From Qiania dongpingensis (lineage in GTDB: Bacteria; Bacillota; Clostridia; Lachnospirales; Lachnospiraceae), in NCBI RefSeq assembly GCF_014337195.1, contig NZ_CP060634.1:1364001-1428000 (forward strand): DNA of 64,000 nucleotides, in the 5' to 3' direction. A program made the translations under genes and the position numbers. The notes beneath the pieces are model-generated. The model did no database searches and was not told the DNA's origin. It saw nothing but the letters and a program-made list of their open reading frames with translations. Below, in pieces: positions 1-7,969 of the stretch (position 1 is its first letter; every line of letters starts with the position of its first letter).

Positions 1-91
1 CGACGATCTGTGCATCCGCATCCGCGGCCAAAAGTCCGGTGATCACTTGTCCCATATGGCCGTTGCAGCCATGCATGATGATTCTTATCAT
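1..91 (-). CDS. dapB: 4-hydroxy-tetrahydrodipicolinate reductase, N-terminal part (window edge)
   Basis: Only the first 30 codons are inside the window. They read MIRIIMHGCNGHMGQVITG and onward, which is the nucleotide-binding GxxGxMG start of DapB. The enzyme reduces the DapA product with NAD(P)H in the lysine and diaminopimelate pathway. A clear ribosome binding site (AAAGGAGAGA) precedes the ATG. It lies 79 bases downstream of dapA on the same strand, so the two are probably cotranscribed under the lysine riboswitch. The remainder of the gene is off the left edge. Confidence 0.85.
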   Translation of the reverse strand, partial: MIRIIMHGCNGHMGQVITGLLAADADAQIV

Positions 92-170
92 ATTCTCTCT
101 CCTTTATGAACGGATGCGCCGGCATCCCACCATATCTTAAGGTCTGCCGGCGTTTGTCTTCCTGTCTGTC

Positions 171-1064
171 TTATGCTTTCAGCAAAAGGCCATAATCCGT
201 CATGGCTTTCTTCAGTTTCTCCACGTTCTCCGGCTCCATGGGGGACAAAGGTCCGCGGAGCGGCCCGCATTCTTTTCCCATCAGATTCATGGCCGTTTTC
301 ACCGGAATCGGATTCACCTCGCAGAAAAGCGCGTCAATCAGAGGAAGGGCCTCCAGCTGCATTTTCGCACTTTCCATTACCCGCCCTTCCAAAAAGTTCA
401 TGACAATATCATGAGTCTGCCTGGGAGCGACATTGGCCAGGACTGAAATCACGCCGATTCCTCCCAGTGACAGAAGCGGCACGATCTGATCGTCATTTCC
501 CGAATAAATATCCAGACAGCCGTCTGCCAGATGAGCCAGCTTCGCGATCTGGGAAATATTTCCGCAGGCCTCTTTGATCCCTACGATGTTCGGCACATGT
601 TTCGCCAGGTAAACCGCAGTCTCCGGCAGAATATTGCAGCCGGTGCGGCTGGGTACGTTATAAAGGATGATCGGAATCTTCACTGCCTCCGCCACTGCGG
701 TGAAATGAGCGATCAGCCCTTTCTGTGTCGCCTTATTGTAATAAGGGGTTACCTGCAGAAGCCCGTCAGCCCCCAGTTTCTCGGCCTCCACAGACAGGTA
801 GATCGCAGTCTCCGTGCAGTTGGAACCGGTGCCCGCGACTACCGGCACCCGTCCGTCTACCACCTTTACCGTATGTCCGACTACATCCAAATGCTCCTCG
901 TGGCTCAAAGTGGATGCCTCGCCTGTCGTCCCGCAGATTATGATACTGTCCACGCCGCCTGCGATCTGTTCTTCCAAAAGTTCTGTCAGTTTTTCATAAT
1001 TCACACTTCCGTCTTCATGAAAAGGGGTTACAATCGCTACACCTGCTCCTTTGAATATTGCCAT
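171..1064 (-). CDS. dapA: 4-hydroxy-tetrahydrodipicolinate synthase
   Basis: Cytosolic enzyme that condenses pyruvate with aspartate semialdehyde, the committed step to lysine, diaminopimelate and, in spore formers, dipicolinate. The 297-residue protein has normal length for the family. Visible motifs are the GTTGE carboxylate-binding loop (about 45-49), Tyr135 of the YNVPSRTG segment and the Schiff-base lysine Lys164 in GIKEA. The start is set by AAGGAGG seven bases before the ATG. The gene sits behind a lysine riboswitch with a terminator (1103-1350) and is followed by dapB. In a sporulating cell its product also feeds dipicolinate, the cargo of the SpoVA channel encoded later in the window. 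Confidence 0.97.
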   Translation of the reverse strand: MAIFKGAGVAIVTPFHEDGSVNYEKLTELLEEQIAGGVDSIIICGTTGEASTLSHEEHLDVVGHTVKVVDGRVPVVAGTGSNCTETAIYLSVEAEKLGADGLLQVTPYYNKATQKGLIAHFTAVAEAVKIPIILYNVPSRTGCNILPETAVYLAKHVPNIVGIKEACGNISQIAKLAHLADGCLDIYSGNDDQIVPLLSLGGIGVISVLANVAPRQTHDIVMNFLEGRVMESAKMQLEALPLIDALFCEVNPIPVKTAMNLMGKECGPLRGPLSPMEPENVEKLKKAMTDYGLLLKA

Positions 1065-1102
1065 CTCATTTCCTCCTTCACATTAATGAATTTCCCCATA
1101 GC

Positions 1103-1133
1103 ACAAAACAGAGCTGACCAGAAGGCCAGCTCT
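1103..1133 (-). terminator. Attenuator terminator of the lysine riboswitch
   Basis: On the minus strand the sequence AGAGCTGGCC, a TTCT loop and GGTCAGCTCT form a ten-base-pair hairpin followed by GTTTTGT. It lies between the riboswitch aptamer and the dapA ribosome binding site, where lysine-bound aptamers of Firmicutes normally place their intrinsic terminator. Confidence 0.85.
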
Positions 1134-1171
1134 AAAGATTCTATGACCAGCACGTAAAATATTCCATGCTG

Positions 1172-1350
1172 AAATCCTTTAAGTAGCGCTCCATCCGGCT
1201 GGATGACAGTCATATAGCTCTTAACCATACGCCCAGGAACTCCTATTCAGGCTATTCGTTCCTTCGGCGTTCTTCCCTTTCTCCCGGCCTCTTCTATGCC
1301 TGTACATATCAGCCAGCATACTGATGAAAAACGCAACCTCTACATTTGTT
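1172..1350 (-). ncRNA. Lysine riboswitch (L box) of dapA
   Basis: Read on the minus strand, the leader has the conserved blocks of the lysine aptamer in the right order: GTAGAGGTTGCG at the 5' side of P1/P2, AACGCCGAAGG, then GACTGTCATCC pairing with GGATGGAGCGCTAC at the 3' end. These ACTGTCAT and GGAGxGCTAC elements are hallmarks of the L box. A terminator hairpin follows. Inference: high lysine stabilises the aptamer and stops transcription before dapA-dapB. Confidence 0.92.
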
Positions 1351-1372
1351 ATTCAATTTATTGGTTTTGGTC

Positions 1373-1401
1373 ATCATAACACCAAAATATGGCATTGTCA
1401 A
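1373..1401 (-). promoter_or_regulatory. Promoter of the dapA riboswitch transcript
   Basis: TTGACA and TATGAT are separated by 17 bases on the minus strand, directly upstream of the lysine riboswitch. This is a near-consensus housekeeping promoter. It begins five bases before the end of the upstream btuR-like gene. Confidence 0.8.
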
Positions 1402-1405
1402 CCTG

Positions 1406-1906
1406 TCAGCAGCAGGATTTCTTAATATCCTCTGAATCAATCCTGGAAATGCTGTCCACGCAGCCATAAAGCTCATCGGGGAATACGATTCCCGTCATAA
1501 TGACATCCACATCGTCATCCTTCGCCTCCAGAAGCTTCGCGATATCGGCCGCCTCAATAATACCGTAATCCACCAACCCCAGAATCTCATCCAGGATGAG
1601 CACATCACAATCCCTGGTGGAAAGCACCTTTTTGGCAAAGTTCACGCCATTGCGCATGTTTGTCGCTTCCTCTTTTCTCTCTTCCGAAGAAAGTTCAGAA
1701 AAAGGCTTATCGGATTTCTCAAAGGAAAAGACCTTGATCTCCGGTTCCAGGCGCTTGCTCATCTCATTTTCCTCGTTCCTGCCTTTCAGGAACTGAATAA
1801 TCACGATATTCTTATTGCGTCCGGCGGCTTTCACTGCCAGACCTATGGCACAGGCGCTTTTTCCGCTTCCTTCCCCGCATAAAACATGAACGATTCCTTT
1901 TTTCAT
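1406..1906 (-). CDS. Corrinoid adenosyltransferase-like P-loop protein (CobO/BtuR type)
   Basis: 166-residue protein beginning KKGIVHVLCGEGSGKSACA, which aligns by eye with the CobA/CobO/BtuR start (VHVYTGDGKGKTTAA), followed by VIIQFLKG and an LDE Walker-B-like segment. Members transfer the adenosyl group of ATP to reduced corrinoids. The family's later TGR element is changed to TGIVF and the C-terminus is shortened, ending in SCC, so catalytic activity is uncertain. The start at 1906 is chosen over the longer reading because GGAGGGGGA lies six bases before it. No other cobalamin gene is in the window. Confidence 0.7.
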   Translation of the reverse strand: MKKGIVHVLCGEGSGKSACAIGLAVKAAGRNKNIVIIQFLKGRNEENEMSKRLEPEIKVFSFEKSDKPFSELSSEERKEEATNMRNGVNFAKKVLSTRDCDVLILDEILGLVDYGIIEAADIAKLLEAKDDDVDVIMTGIVFPDELYGCVDSISRIDSEDIKKSCC

Positions 1907-1976
1907 GGGTCCCCCTCCAGGTTCCACTCGTCGTATATCCCTTATATTTTACCACCGTTTGCCAGATATTGCAACT

Positions 1977-2603
1977 TTATTCTACCCATTCCAGCTTGCT
2001 GACGGATACCTCATAAGCCACCCTCTTCTCGCTTTCCGTTTCATTGATCCGTTTTACGTACTCCCGGCTCTGTACACGGCCCCATACGCAGATCCGGCTT
2101 CCGACTTCAAAGCCTGACGCATATCTCGCATTCCGTCCCCAGGCAATGCAGGGAATATAATCGGATTTTCCATACGGACGGTTCACAGCCACCAAAAGAT
2201 CTGCTATTTCACGTCCCAAAGGCGTTTTTCTATAAATCGGCGCCTTGCATATGTATCCATCGAGAAAAATCTGATTCGTTTTCGTATAATCGTTGAATTC
2301 TTCCAAAAAAGCGATCTCTCTTACAAATACGGATAAGACCAGACGGTTCTTTGTTCCCTCATGTCTGTTATAGGAACGGAACTGCCCGGTGGCCTCCACC
2401 AGCATCCCAGCGTAGTCCCCCGTGATGTCGATCAGGCGTTCCGAAATAAGAAGCGGGATGACATCTGTCTGATCGCTCAGACGGTTGATCGAGATCTCCG
2501 TCAGGTAAAAGCCCTCACCAAACACTTCGTGGCTGAAGGTGAACCCCGATATGATCTCTCCGATTACGGTGACTTTGTTGTTCTCCATGATTTTCTCTGG
2601 CAT
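1977..2603 (-). CDS. Single-stranded DNA-binding protein family, two OB-fold halves
   Basis: 208 residues. The second half (about 105-205) has the classic SSB pattern: LDGYICKAPIYRKTPLGREIADLLVAVNR, shown here as a description of a strand-turn-strand OB core, then IPCIAWGRNAR and VCVWGR-like strands ending in VSVSKLEWVE. The first half also looks OB-like (VTVIGEIISGF, then GMLVEATGQFRSY). The acidic DDDLPF-type tail of housekeeping SSB is missing. The start at 2603 is supported by AAAGGAGAAAT. It probably binds single-stranded DNA; whether it is the main SSB or an accessory paralogue cannot be told. Confidence 0.7.
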   Translation of the reverse strand: MPEKIMENNKVTVIGEIISGFTFSHEVFGEGFYLTEISINRLSDQTDVIPLLISERLIDITGDYAGMLVEATGQFRSYNRHEGTKNRLVLSVFVREIAFLEEFNDYTKTNQIFLDGYICKAPIYRKTPLGREIADLLVAVNRPYGKSDYIPCIAWGRNARYASGFEVGSRICVWGRVQSREYVKRINETESEKRVAYEVSVSKLEWVE

Positions 2604-2718
2604 TAGTATTTCTCCTTTCAACACTGTTTCGTCCTTTTGATTACCTGGTAATTCAGGCTAATATTATGTGTATTCCTTAACTGGGGATTTTATACATAAA
2701 TTTTTAAATTTTTCTTCA

Positions 2719-2747
2719 TTTACTTTTATCACTGGGTATACTACAAT
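2719..2747 (+). promoter_or_regulatory. Promoter of the glycosyltransferase-YfhO genes
   Basis: TTTACT and TACAAT are spaced by 17 bases, about 55 bases upstream of the glycosyltransferase start codon and its GAGGAGAAC ribosome binding site. Confidence 0.6.
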
Positions 2748-2801
2748 ATATGGTAGCGTTTTGGAAAATTTCAAACTATCTGTTTTAATTGAGGAGAACT
2801 T

Positions 2802-3758
2802 ATGATTTCTGTCGATATCATTGTTCCCTGTTATAACGAAGAAGAGGTATTGGAGACCTTTTACAAAGTCACCGAAGAGACCGTTTCTGCCATGGCAGGG
2901 TACCAGTTTACTTATATCTTTGTGGATGACGGCAGCCGGGACACTACACTGGCCAAAATACACAGTTTGGCAAAGGCACACGCCAATGTCCGCTATCTCT
3001 CTTTTTCCAGGAATTTTGGAAAGGAAGCCGCTATGTTTGCCGGTCTTCAGCACTCTTTCGGAGACCTGGTCATCGTCATGGATGCCGACCTGCAGCATCC
3101 TCCCGCCATGATCCCGGAAATGATGAAGGGCATCGAGGAGGGATATGACTGCGCTGCCGCTATGCGCTCCACCAGACAGGGAGAATCGCGGTTTCGAAGT
3201 GTCTTTTCTAATCTCTTCTATAAAATAAGCAACAAGATGTCCGATGTCAAAATGCCTCAGGCTGCCGTGGACTTCCGTATCATGACCAGGCAGATGGTCA
3301 ATTCCATTTTGAAGCTGTCAGAAGTGGAACGGTTTTCCAAGGGGATTTTTGCCTGGGTCGGTTATGAGACCAAATGGTATCCATATGAAAATGTGGAACG
3401 GACCATGGGGACTACCAAATGGAGCTTCAAGGGCCTTTTCAAATATGCCATCGACGGAATCACCTCCTTTTCTATTTCTCCTCTCCGTCTGGTTTCCGGA
3501 ATGGGGTTTCTGATTTCCATCGTTGCGTTCGTTTATATCATCGTTACCCTGATCCAAACCCTCATCTTTGGAATTGATGTGCCGGGCTATGTGACGACCT
3601 TGTGCGCCGTCTTGTTTTTAGGCGGCATCATCGAGCTGTCTATCGGCATTCTGGGCGAATATATCGCCCACATTTATATGGAAGCCAAGGACAGGCCCAT
3701 ATACATCGTCAAACAGAGCAACATAGAAGACAGCAAGGAACGCGGAAACGGCCAGTGA
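2802..3758 (+). CDS. Undecaprenyl-phosphate sugar transferase, GT2 family (GtrB/CsbB-like)
   Basis: 318 residues. The N-terminal GT-A domain shows IIVPCYNEEE at residue 7, VDDGSRD, and the metal-binding DADLQHPP. Two membrane helices follow at about 230-250 and 265-290, the layout of the DPM1/GtrB/CsbB group that charges undecaprenyl phosphate with a hexose. The gene is followed 46 bases later by a YfhO protein. In Bacillus the CsbB-YfhO pair, with a flippase, glycosylates lipoteichoic acid (family knowledge). The pair here is inferred to decorate a cell-surface polymer; the sugar is unknown. Confidence 0.85.
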   Translation: MISVDIIVPCYNEEEVLETFYKVTEETVSAMAGYQFTYIFVDDGSRDTTLAKIHSLAKAHANVRYLSFSRNFGKEAAMFAGLQHSFGDLVIVMDADLQHPPAMIPEMMKGIEEGYDCAAAMRSTRQGESRFRSVFSNLFYKISNKMSDVKMPQAAVDFRIMTRQMVNSILKLSEVERFSKGIFAWVGYETKWYPYENVERTMGTTKWSFKGLFKYAIDGITSFSISPLRLVSGMGFLISIVAFVYIIVTLIQTLIFGIDVPGYVTTLCAVLFLGGIIELSIGILGEYIAHIYMEAKDRPIYIVKQSNIEDSKERGNGQ

Positions 3759-3804
3759 CCCCGTCCCTTCCGCATTCTCATAATGAAAGAAAGGCAGTTT
3801 CGAC

Positions 3805-6480
3805 ATGACAAGACGTAAATCCCGCCAAAAGACCACAATGCTGGAGAAAGCTCCTTTTCTCCTTTCCTTTTTCATTCCGGTTCTGATCATGCTGGGGATT
3901 TTCATCCAGAGGCAGATCTTCCCTTTCGGAGACAACAGTTTTCTTCGAACGGATATGTATCATCAATATGCCCCCTTCATGAATGAATTCATGGAAAAGC
4001 TGAAAACGGGCGGCAGCCTGAGCTATTCCTGGAACATCGGCATGGGCTCCAATTTCACGGCCCTTTATGCTTACTACCTGGCCAGTCCCGTCAATTGGCT
4101 TGCCATCTTAGTGCCGCAAAGCCTGATGATCGAATTCATGTCCTATATGATTGTTTTGAAGATTGGTCTCTGTGGCTTCACCTTCTGCTATTATCTGAGC
4201 AGGCATTTTAAGACAAGAGATCTGGGCATTTCCTTTTTTTCTATCTTTTACGCGTTATCCGCCTATATGGCCGCCTACAGCTGGAATATCATGTGGCTGG
4301 ACTGTCTGATACTCGCCCCTCTTGTACTCCTGGGGCTGGAACGTCTGGTAAAAGAAGATAATTGCTTATTGTACTGCATTACACTGGGACTGTCTATCAT
4401 TTCTAACTACTATATTTCAATTATGATATGCATTTTCATGGTTCTTTATTTCATCGCCTTGATGATCATGGAACCGGCTCGTCAGGATGTGAGATCCGTG
4501 GCTGCCGACGGCTCTGTGACCATGGTAAAGAAGAGGACGCCCTATTTAAAGAAGTGCGTCAACTTCGGCGTATATTCTCTGCTGGCAGGAGGGCTGGCCG
4601 CTTTTCTCCTGATACCCGTCCTGTTCGCGCTGAAGATGACGGCATCCGGAGATATAAATATCCCAAAGACACTGACGTCTTATTTCTCCTGTTTTGAGAT
4701 GATAGCCCGCCATTTTGTCAATGTAAAGGTAGAGATCGGCCTCGATCACTGGCCTAATATATACTGCGGAGTCGCCGTGCTCTTATTTTTCCCGCTGTAC
4801 ATGATGAACAAAAAGATTCCCAAAAAGGAAAAAGCGGTAAAAGGCGTACTGCTGTTCATCATGCTCATCGGCTTCTCCCTCAACATTCCGAACTTCATAT
4901 GGCATGGCTTCCATTTCCCCAACAGCCTGCCCGCCCGCCAGTCCTTCCTGTATATCGCCATACTGCTGACAATGTGCTATGAAGGCTATCGGAACATCAA
5001 AGCAAATACCTCAGCTCAGTTTTTCGGGAGCTTCTGGGGAGTAGTCATCTTCATTTTTCTCTGCGAAGCCATCATCACGGAGGAGACCTTCTCCTTCAAA
5101 GAATACTATGTGACCTTATTTTTCATATGTCTCTATGCCTTACTTCTATATTACTACAAAAAAGGCAAATCGTGGGCACCTACTCTCGCAATTTTAGCGG
5201 TTGCCGTCATTTCGGTGGAAGCCAGCATGAATACCGCTCTCACCAGCGTCACCACCACAAGCCGGGTCTCTTATCTGGAGAACCAGGATTCTTTCCGGAC
5301 GTTGGCGCAAAAGATAGAAAAAGAAGATACCAGCCTGTTCCGCATTGAAAAAGACAGTAGGAAGACAAAAAATGATGCCGCGCTGGCGGACTATCATTCG
5401 GCTTCCTTGTTTTCCTCCACGGCCAATGCCCACATCAGCGATCTGTATAAAGCCCTTGGTCTGGAAGGAAACACCAACGCATACAGCTATACCGGCGCCA
5501 CCCCTCTTTCTTCGTCGCTTTTGGGTATCAAATACACGCTGTCCCTCAAAGAGCTTGACAGTGACTTATATACTCTTCAGGACGAGGACGGAAATGTAAA
5601 TCTCTATAAAAACCGGTATTCTCTTCCCATCGGCTTTATGCTTCCGTCCGACATGCTGGACCGCTGGGATTACAAGATCCTGAATCCGGTGGAGGTGCAA
5701 AATTCCTTTGCAACCGCCGCCACCAGGTGCGGCAGCATCTTTGTCTCGGCCCAGGGCGGTTCCTCCTCCATCGGGCAATACACCCTGACCGTCGAAGAGA
5801 GCGGTTTCTATTATATTGACGTGACCAACTCTTCCATTAAAGACGTAAGCGTTACAGTGGGCACGAATACCAAAGACTTTTCCAATGTGGACAGAGGCTA
5901 TCTGCTGGATCTCGGAAAATGCACGGCAGGGACCACCATCACGCTGACCACAGAACAGGATGAGCAGAATTTTACCGCGGCAGCATACCGTCTGGATATC
6001 AATCAGCTGAATAACTGTATGAATGCGCTGAACAGCCAGCCCTTCATCACCGACCAATACACGGATACCTATCTGTCCGGCCGGGTAACGGCTAAGGAGG
6101 ACGGTCTTCTCTATACTTCCATCGCATATGAAAAGGGATGGACCGTAAAGGTGGACGGTGTGGAAGTGGAGCCGCAGCTGTTTGCCGATACCATGATCGC
6201 GGTACCTCTGACGGAGGGCACTCATTCTCTGGAATTTACCTATGAGCCGGACGGTCTGACAAAGGGAATCCTGATTTCTCTTGTATCCTTGATCCTCCTA
6301 TGCATTTTGACCGCCGGAACCTACGCGGTAAGGAGAAAGCGGGCCGCATCTGCCGCTGCACAAATACCGGTGAAGCAGGAAATGCACCGTGCGGCAGCCG
6401 AAAAGGCAGCAGATCTCGTGACAGAAACGGAAAATAAAAAGAAAGAGACAAAAGATACGGGAGATACCCCGGAAAAGTAA
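3805..6480 (+). CDS. YfhO family multi-pass membrane protein, probable surface glycosyltransferase
   Basis: 891 residues with about a dozen hydrophobic segments, a periplasm-side Asp in FLRTDMYHQYAPF near residue 50 and a large outer domain at about 480-820 rich in Ser and Thr, then a final helix and a charged tail ending KDTGDTPEK. YfhO proteins resemble GT-C enzymes that move a sugar from a lipid carrier to an outer polymer such as lipoteichoic acid. The preceding gene would supply the lipid-linked sugar. A GtcA-type flippase, which usually completes the set, is not next to them. argH follows 18 bases after the stop. Confidence 0.85.
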   Translation: MTRRKSRQKTTMLEKAPFLLSFFIPVLIMLGIFIQRQIFPFGDNSFLRTDMYHQYAPFMNEFMEKLKTGGSLSYSWNIGMGSNFTALYAYYLASPVNWLAILVPQSLMIEFMSYMIVLKIGLCGFTFCYYLSRHFKTRDLGISFFSIFYALSAYMAAYSWNIMWLDCLILAPLVLLGLERLVKEDNCLLYCITLGLSIISNYYISIMICIFMVLYFIALMIMEPARQDVRSVAADGSVTMVKKRTPYLKKCVNFGVYSLLAGGLAAFLLIPVLFALKMTASGDINIPKTLTSYFSCFEMIARHFVNVKVEIGLDHWPNIYCGVAVLLFFPLYMMNKKIPKKEKAVKGVLLFIMLIGFSLNIPNFIWHGFHFPNSLPARQSFLYIAILLTMCYEGYRNIKANTSAQFFGSFWGVVIFIFLCEAIITEETFSFKEYYVTLFFICLYALLLYYYKKGKSWAPTLAILAVAVISVEASMNTALTSVTTTSRVSYLENQDSFRTLAQKIEKEDTSLFRIEKDSRKTKNDAALADYHSASLFSSTANAHISDLYKALGLEGNTNAYSYTGATPLSSSLLGIKYTLSLKELDSDLYTLQDEDGNVNLYKNRYSLPIGFMLPSDMLDRWDYKILNPVEVQNSFATAATRCGSIFVSAQGGSSSIGQYTLTVEESGFYYIDVTNSSIKDVSVTVGTNTKDFSNVDRGYLLDLGKCTAGTTITLTTEQDEQNFTAAAYRLDINQLNNCMNALNSQPFITDQYTDTYLSGRVTAKEDGLLYTSIAYEKGWTVKVDGVEVEPQLFADTMIAVPLTEGTHSLEFTYEPDGLTKGILISLVSLILLCILTAGTYAVRRKRAASAAAQIPVKQEMHRAAAEKAADLVTETENKKKETKDTGDTPEK

Positions 6481-6498
6481 GAAAGGATGGATTTCACC

Positions 6499-7875
6499 AT
6501 GAAGTTATGGGGAGGACGTTTCACGAAAGAAGAAAATGAATTGGTCAATCACTTCAACGCATCTATCTCATTTGACCAAAGATTCTATAGGCAGGATATC
6601 CGCGGCAGCATCGCTCACGTGACCATGCTGGCTAAACAGAAAATTCTGACGGACGAAGAGAAAGCGCAGATTGTGGAGGGGCTTGAGCAAATCCTCTCTG
6701 ATGTGGAAAACGGGCTCCTCTCCATTGACCCTGCCGCTGAAGATATTCACAGCTTCGTAGAAGCCACTCTCATTGAAAGAATCGGCGACGTGGGAAAAAA
6801 ACTCCACACAGGCCGAAGTCGCAATGACCAGGTTGCTCTGGACATGAAGCTCTATGTACGGGACGAGATTGAAGAACTGGACCTTCTGGTAAAAGAGCTT
6901 CTTCAAGCCATCCTTAAGATCATGGAGGAGAATCTCACAACCTACATGCCCGGCTTCACCCATCTTCAGAAAGCGCAGCCTGTGACCATAGCCCATCACT
7001 TCGGAGCATATTTTGAAATGTTCCTCCGTGACAGAAGCCGCCTTTCCGATATACGGAAACGGATGAACACCTGCCCCCTCGGCGCCGGAGCCCTGGCGGG
7101 CACCACTTATCCTCTGGACCGGGAATACACCGCAGCTCTTCTGGACTTTGACTGCGCCACCAGAAACAGTATGGATTCTGTATCAGACCGGGATTATCTC
7201 ATTGAGCTGGCCAGCGCCATGGCGACCGTCATGATGCATCTGAGCCGTTTCTCTGAGGAGATTATCCTCTGGAATTCCAATGAATATCAGTTTGTAGAAC
7301 TGGATGACGCATACAGCACCGGAAGCAGCATAATGCCGCAGAAAAAAAATCCGGACATCGCCGAACTGGTCCGGGGGAAAACCGGCCGCGTGTACGGCGC
7401 GCTGACATCCATCCTGACCACGATGAAGGGGATTCCCCTCGCTTATAACAAAGACATGCAGGAAGACAAGGAAATGATCTTCGATGCGATCGATACCACA
7501 AAGGGCTGTCTGGGCCTCTTCACGGGTATGATCTCCACGATGAAATTCCACAAAGACATCATGAAAAAAAGCGCTGTAAAAGGCTTTACCAACGCCACGG
7601 ACGCCGCCGATTATCTGGTGAACCACGGGATACCCTTTCGGGATGCCCACGGAATTGTAGGCCGATTGGTCTTATATTGTCTGGATAAGGGAATTTCTCT
7701 GGATGATATGAGTCTGGAAGAATACAAGGCAATCAGCCCTGTCTTTGAAAAAGATATTTATGACGCCATCAGCCTGAGGACCTGCGTGGAAAAGCGGACC
7801 ACATTGGGAGCGCCCGGCCCGTCTGTCATGGAACAGGTCATCGAGAGCTATCAAAAAATACTTACAGAAAAATAG
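6499..7875 (+). CDS. argH: Argininosuccinate lyase
   Basis: 458-residue cytosolic enzyme that splits argininosuccinate into arginine and fumarate, the last step of arginine synthesis. It starts KLWGGRF, typical of ArgH, and holds the superfamily signature GSSIMPQKKNPD near residue 275, with the catalytic serine in the flexible loop, and the THLQKAQP block near 155. The start at 6499 is preferred to 6487 because AAAGGA is placed about 11 bases before it, whereas it abuts the earlier ATG. argG is not nearby. The 18-base spacing from yfhO suggests cotranscription, although the functions are unrelated. Confidence 0.97.
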   Translation: MKLWGGRFTKEENELVNHFNASISFDQRFYRQDIRGSIAHVTMLAKQKILTDEEKAQIVEGLEQILSDVENGLLSIDPAAEDIHSFVEATLIERIGDVGKKLHTGRSRNDQVALDMKLYVRDEIEELDLLVKELLQAILKIMEENLTTYMPGFTHLQKAQPVTIAHHFGAYFEMFLRDRSRLSDIRKRMNTCPLGAGALAGTTYPLDREYTAALLDFDCATRNSMDSVSDRDYLIELASAMATVMMHLSRFSEEIILWNSNEYQFVELDDAYSTGSSIMPQKKNPDIAELVRGKTGRVYGALTSILTTMKGIPLAYNKDMQEDKEMIFDAIDTTKGCLGLFTGMISTMKFHKDIMKKSAVKGFTNATDAADYLVNHGIPFRDAHGIVGRLVLYCLDKGISLDDMSLEEYKAISPVFEKDIYDAISLRTCVEKRTTLGAPGPSVMEQVIESYQKILTEK

Positions 7876-7892
7876 AAAGATGAGCAATGGTC

Positions 7893-7928
7893 CGGAGGGC
7901 TGCGGTGGAACGCCATCACAGCCCTCCG
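7893..7928. terminator. Inverted repeat between convergent argH and xylB
   Basis: GGAGGGCTG and CAGCCCTCC form a nine-base-pair perfect stem with an 18-base middle. It lies 18 bases after argH and 42 bases after the convergent xylB, so it can end both transcripts, but neither side has a good T tract. Confidence 0.5.
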
Positions 7929-7969
7929 AATCACTTTATCTGCATATTGCCCGAATGTCAGGCCGCCTT

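Noticed and set aside
1037..1228. 63-residue ORF on the minus strand in front of dapA
   Set aside because: It lies over the lysine riboswitch, its terminator and the dapA ribosome binding site. No protein-like pattern.
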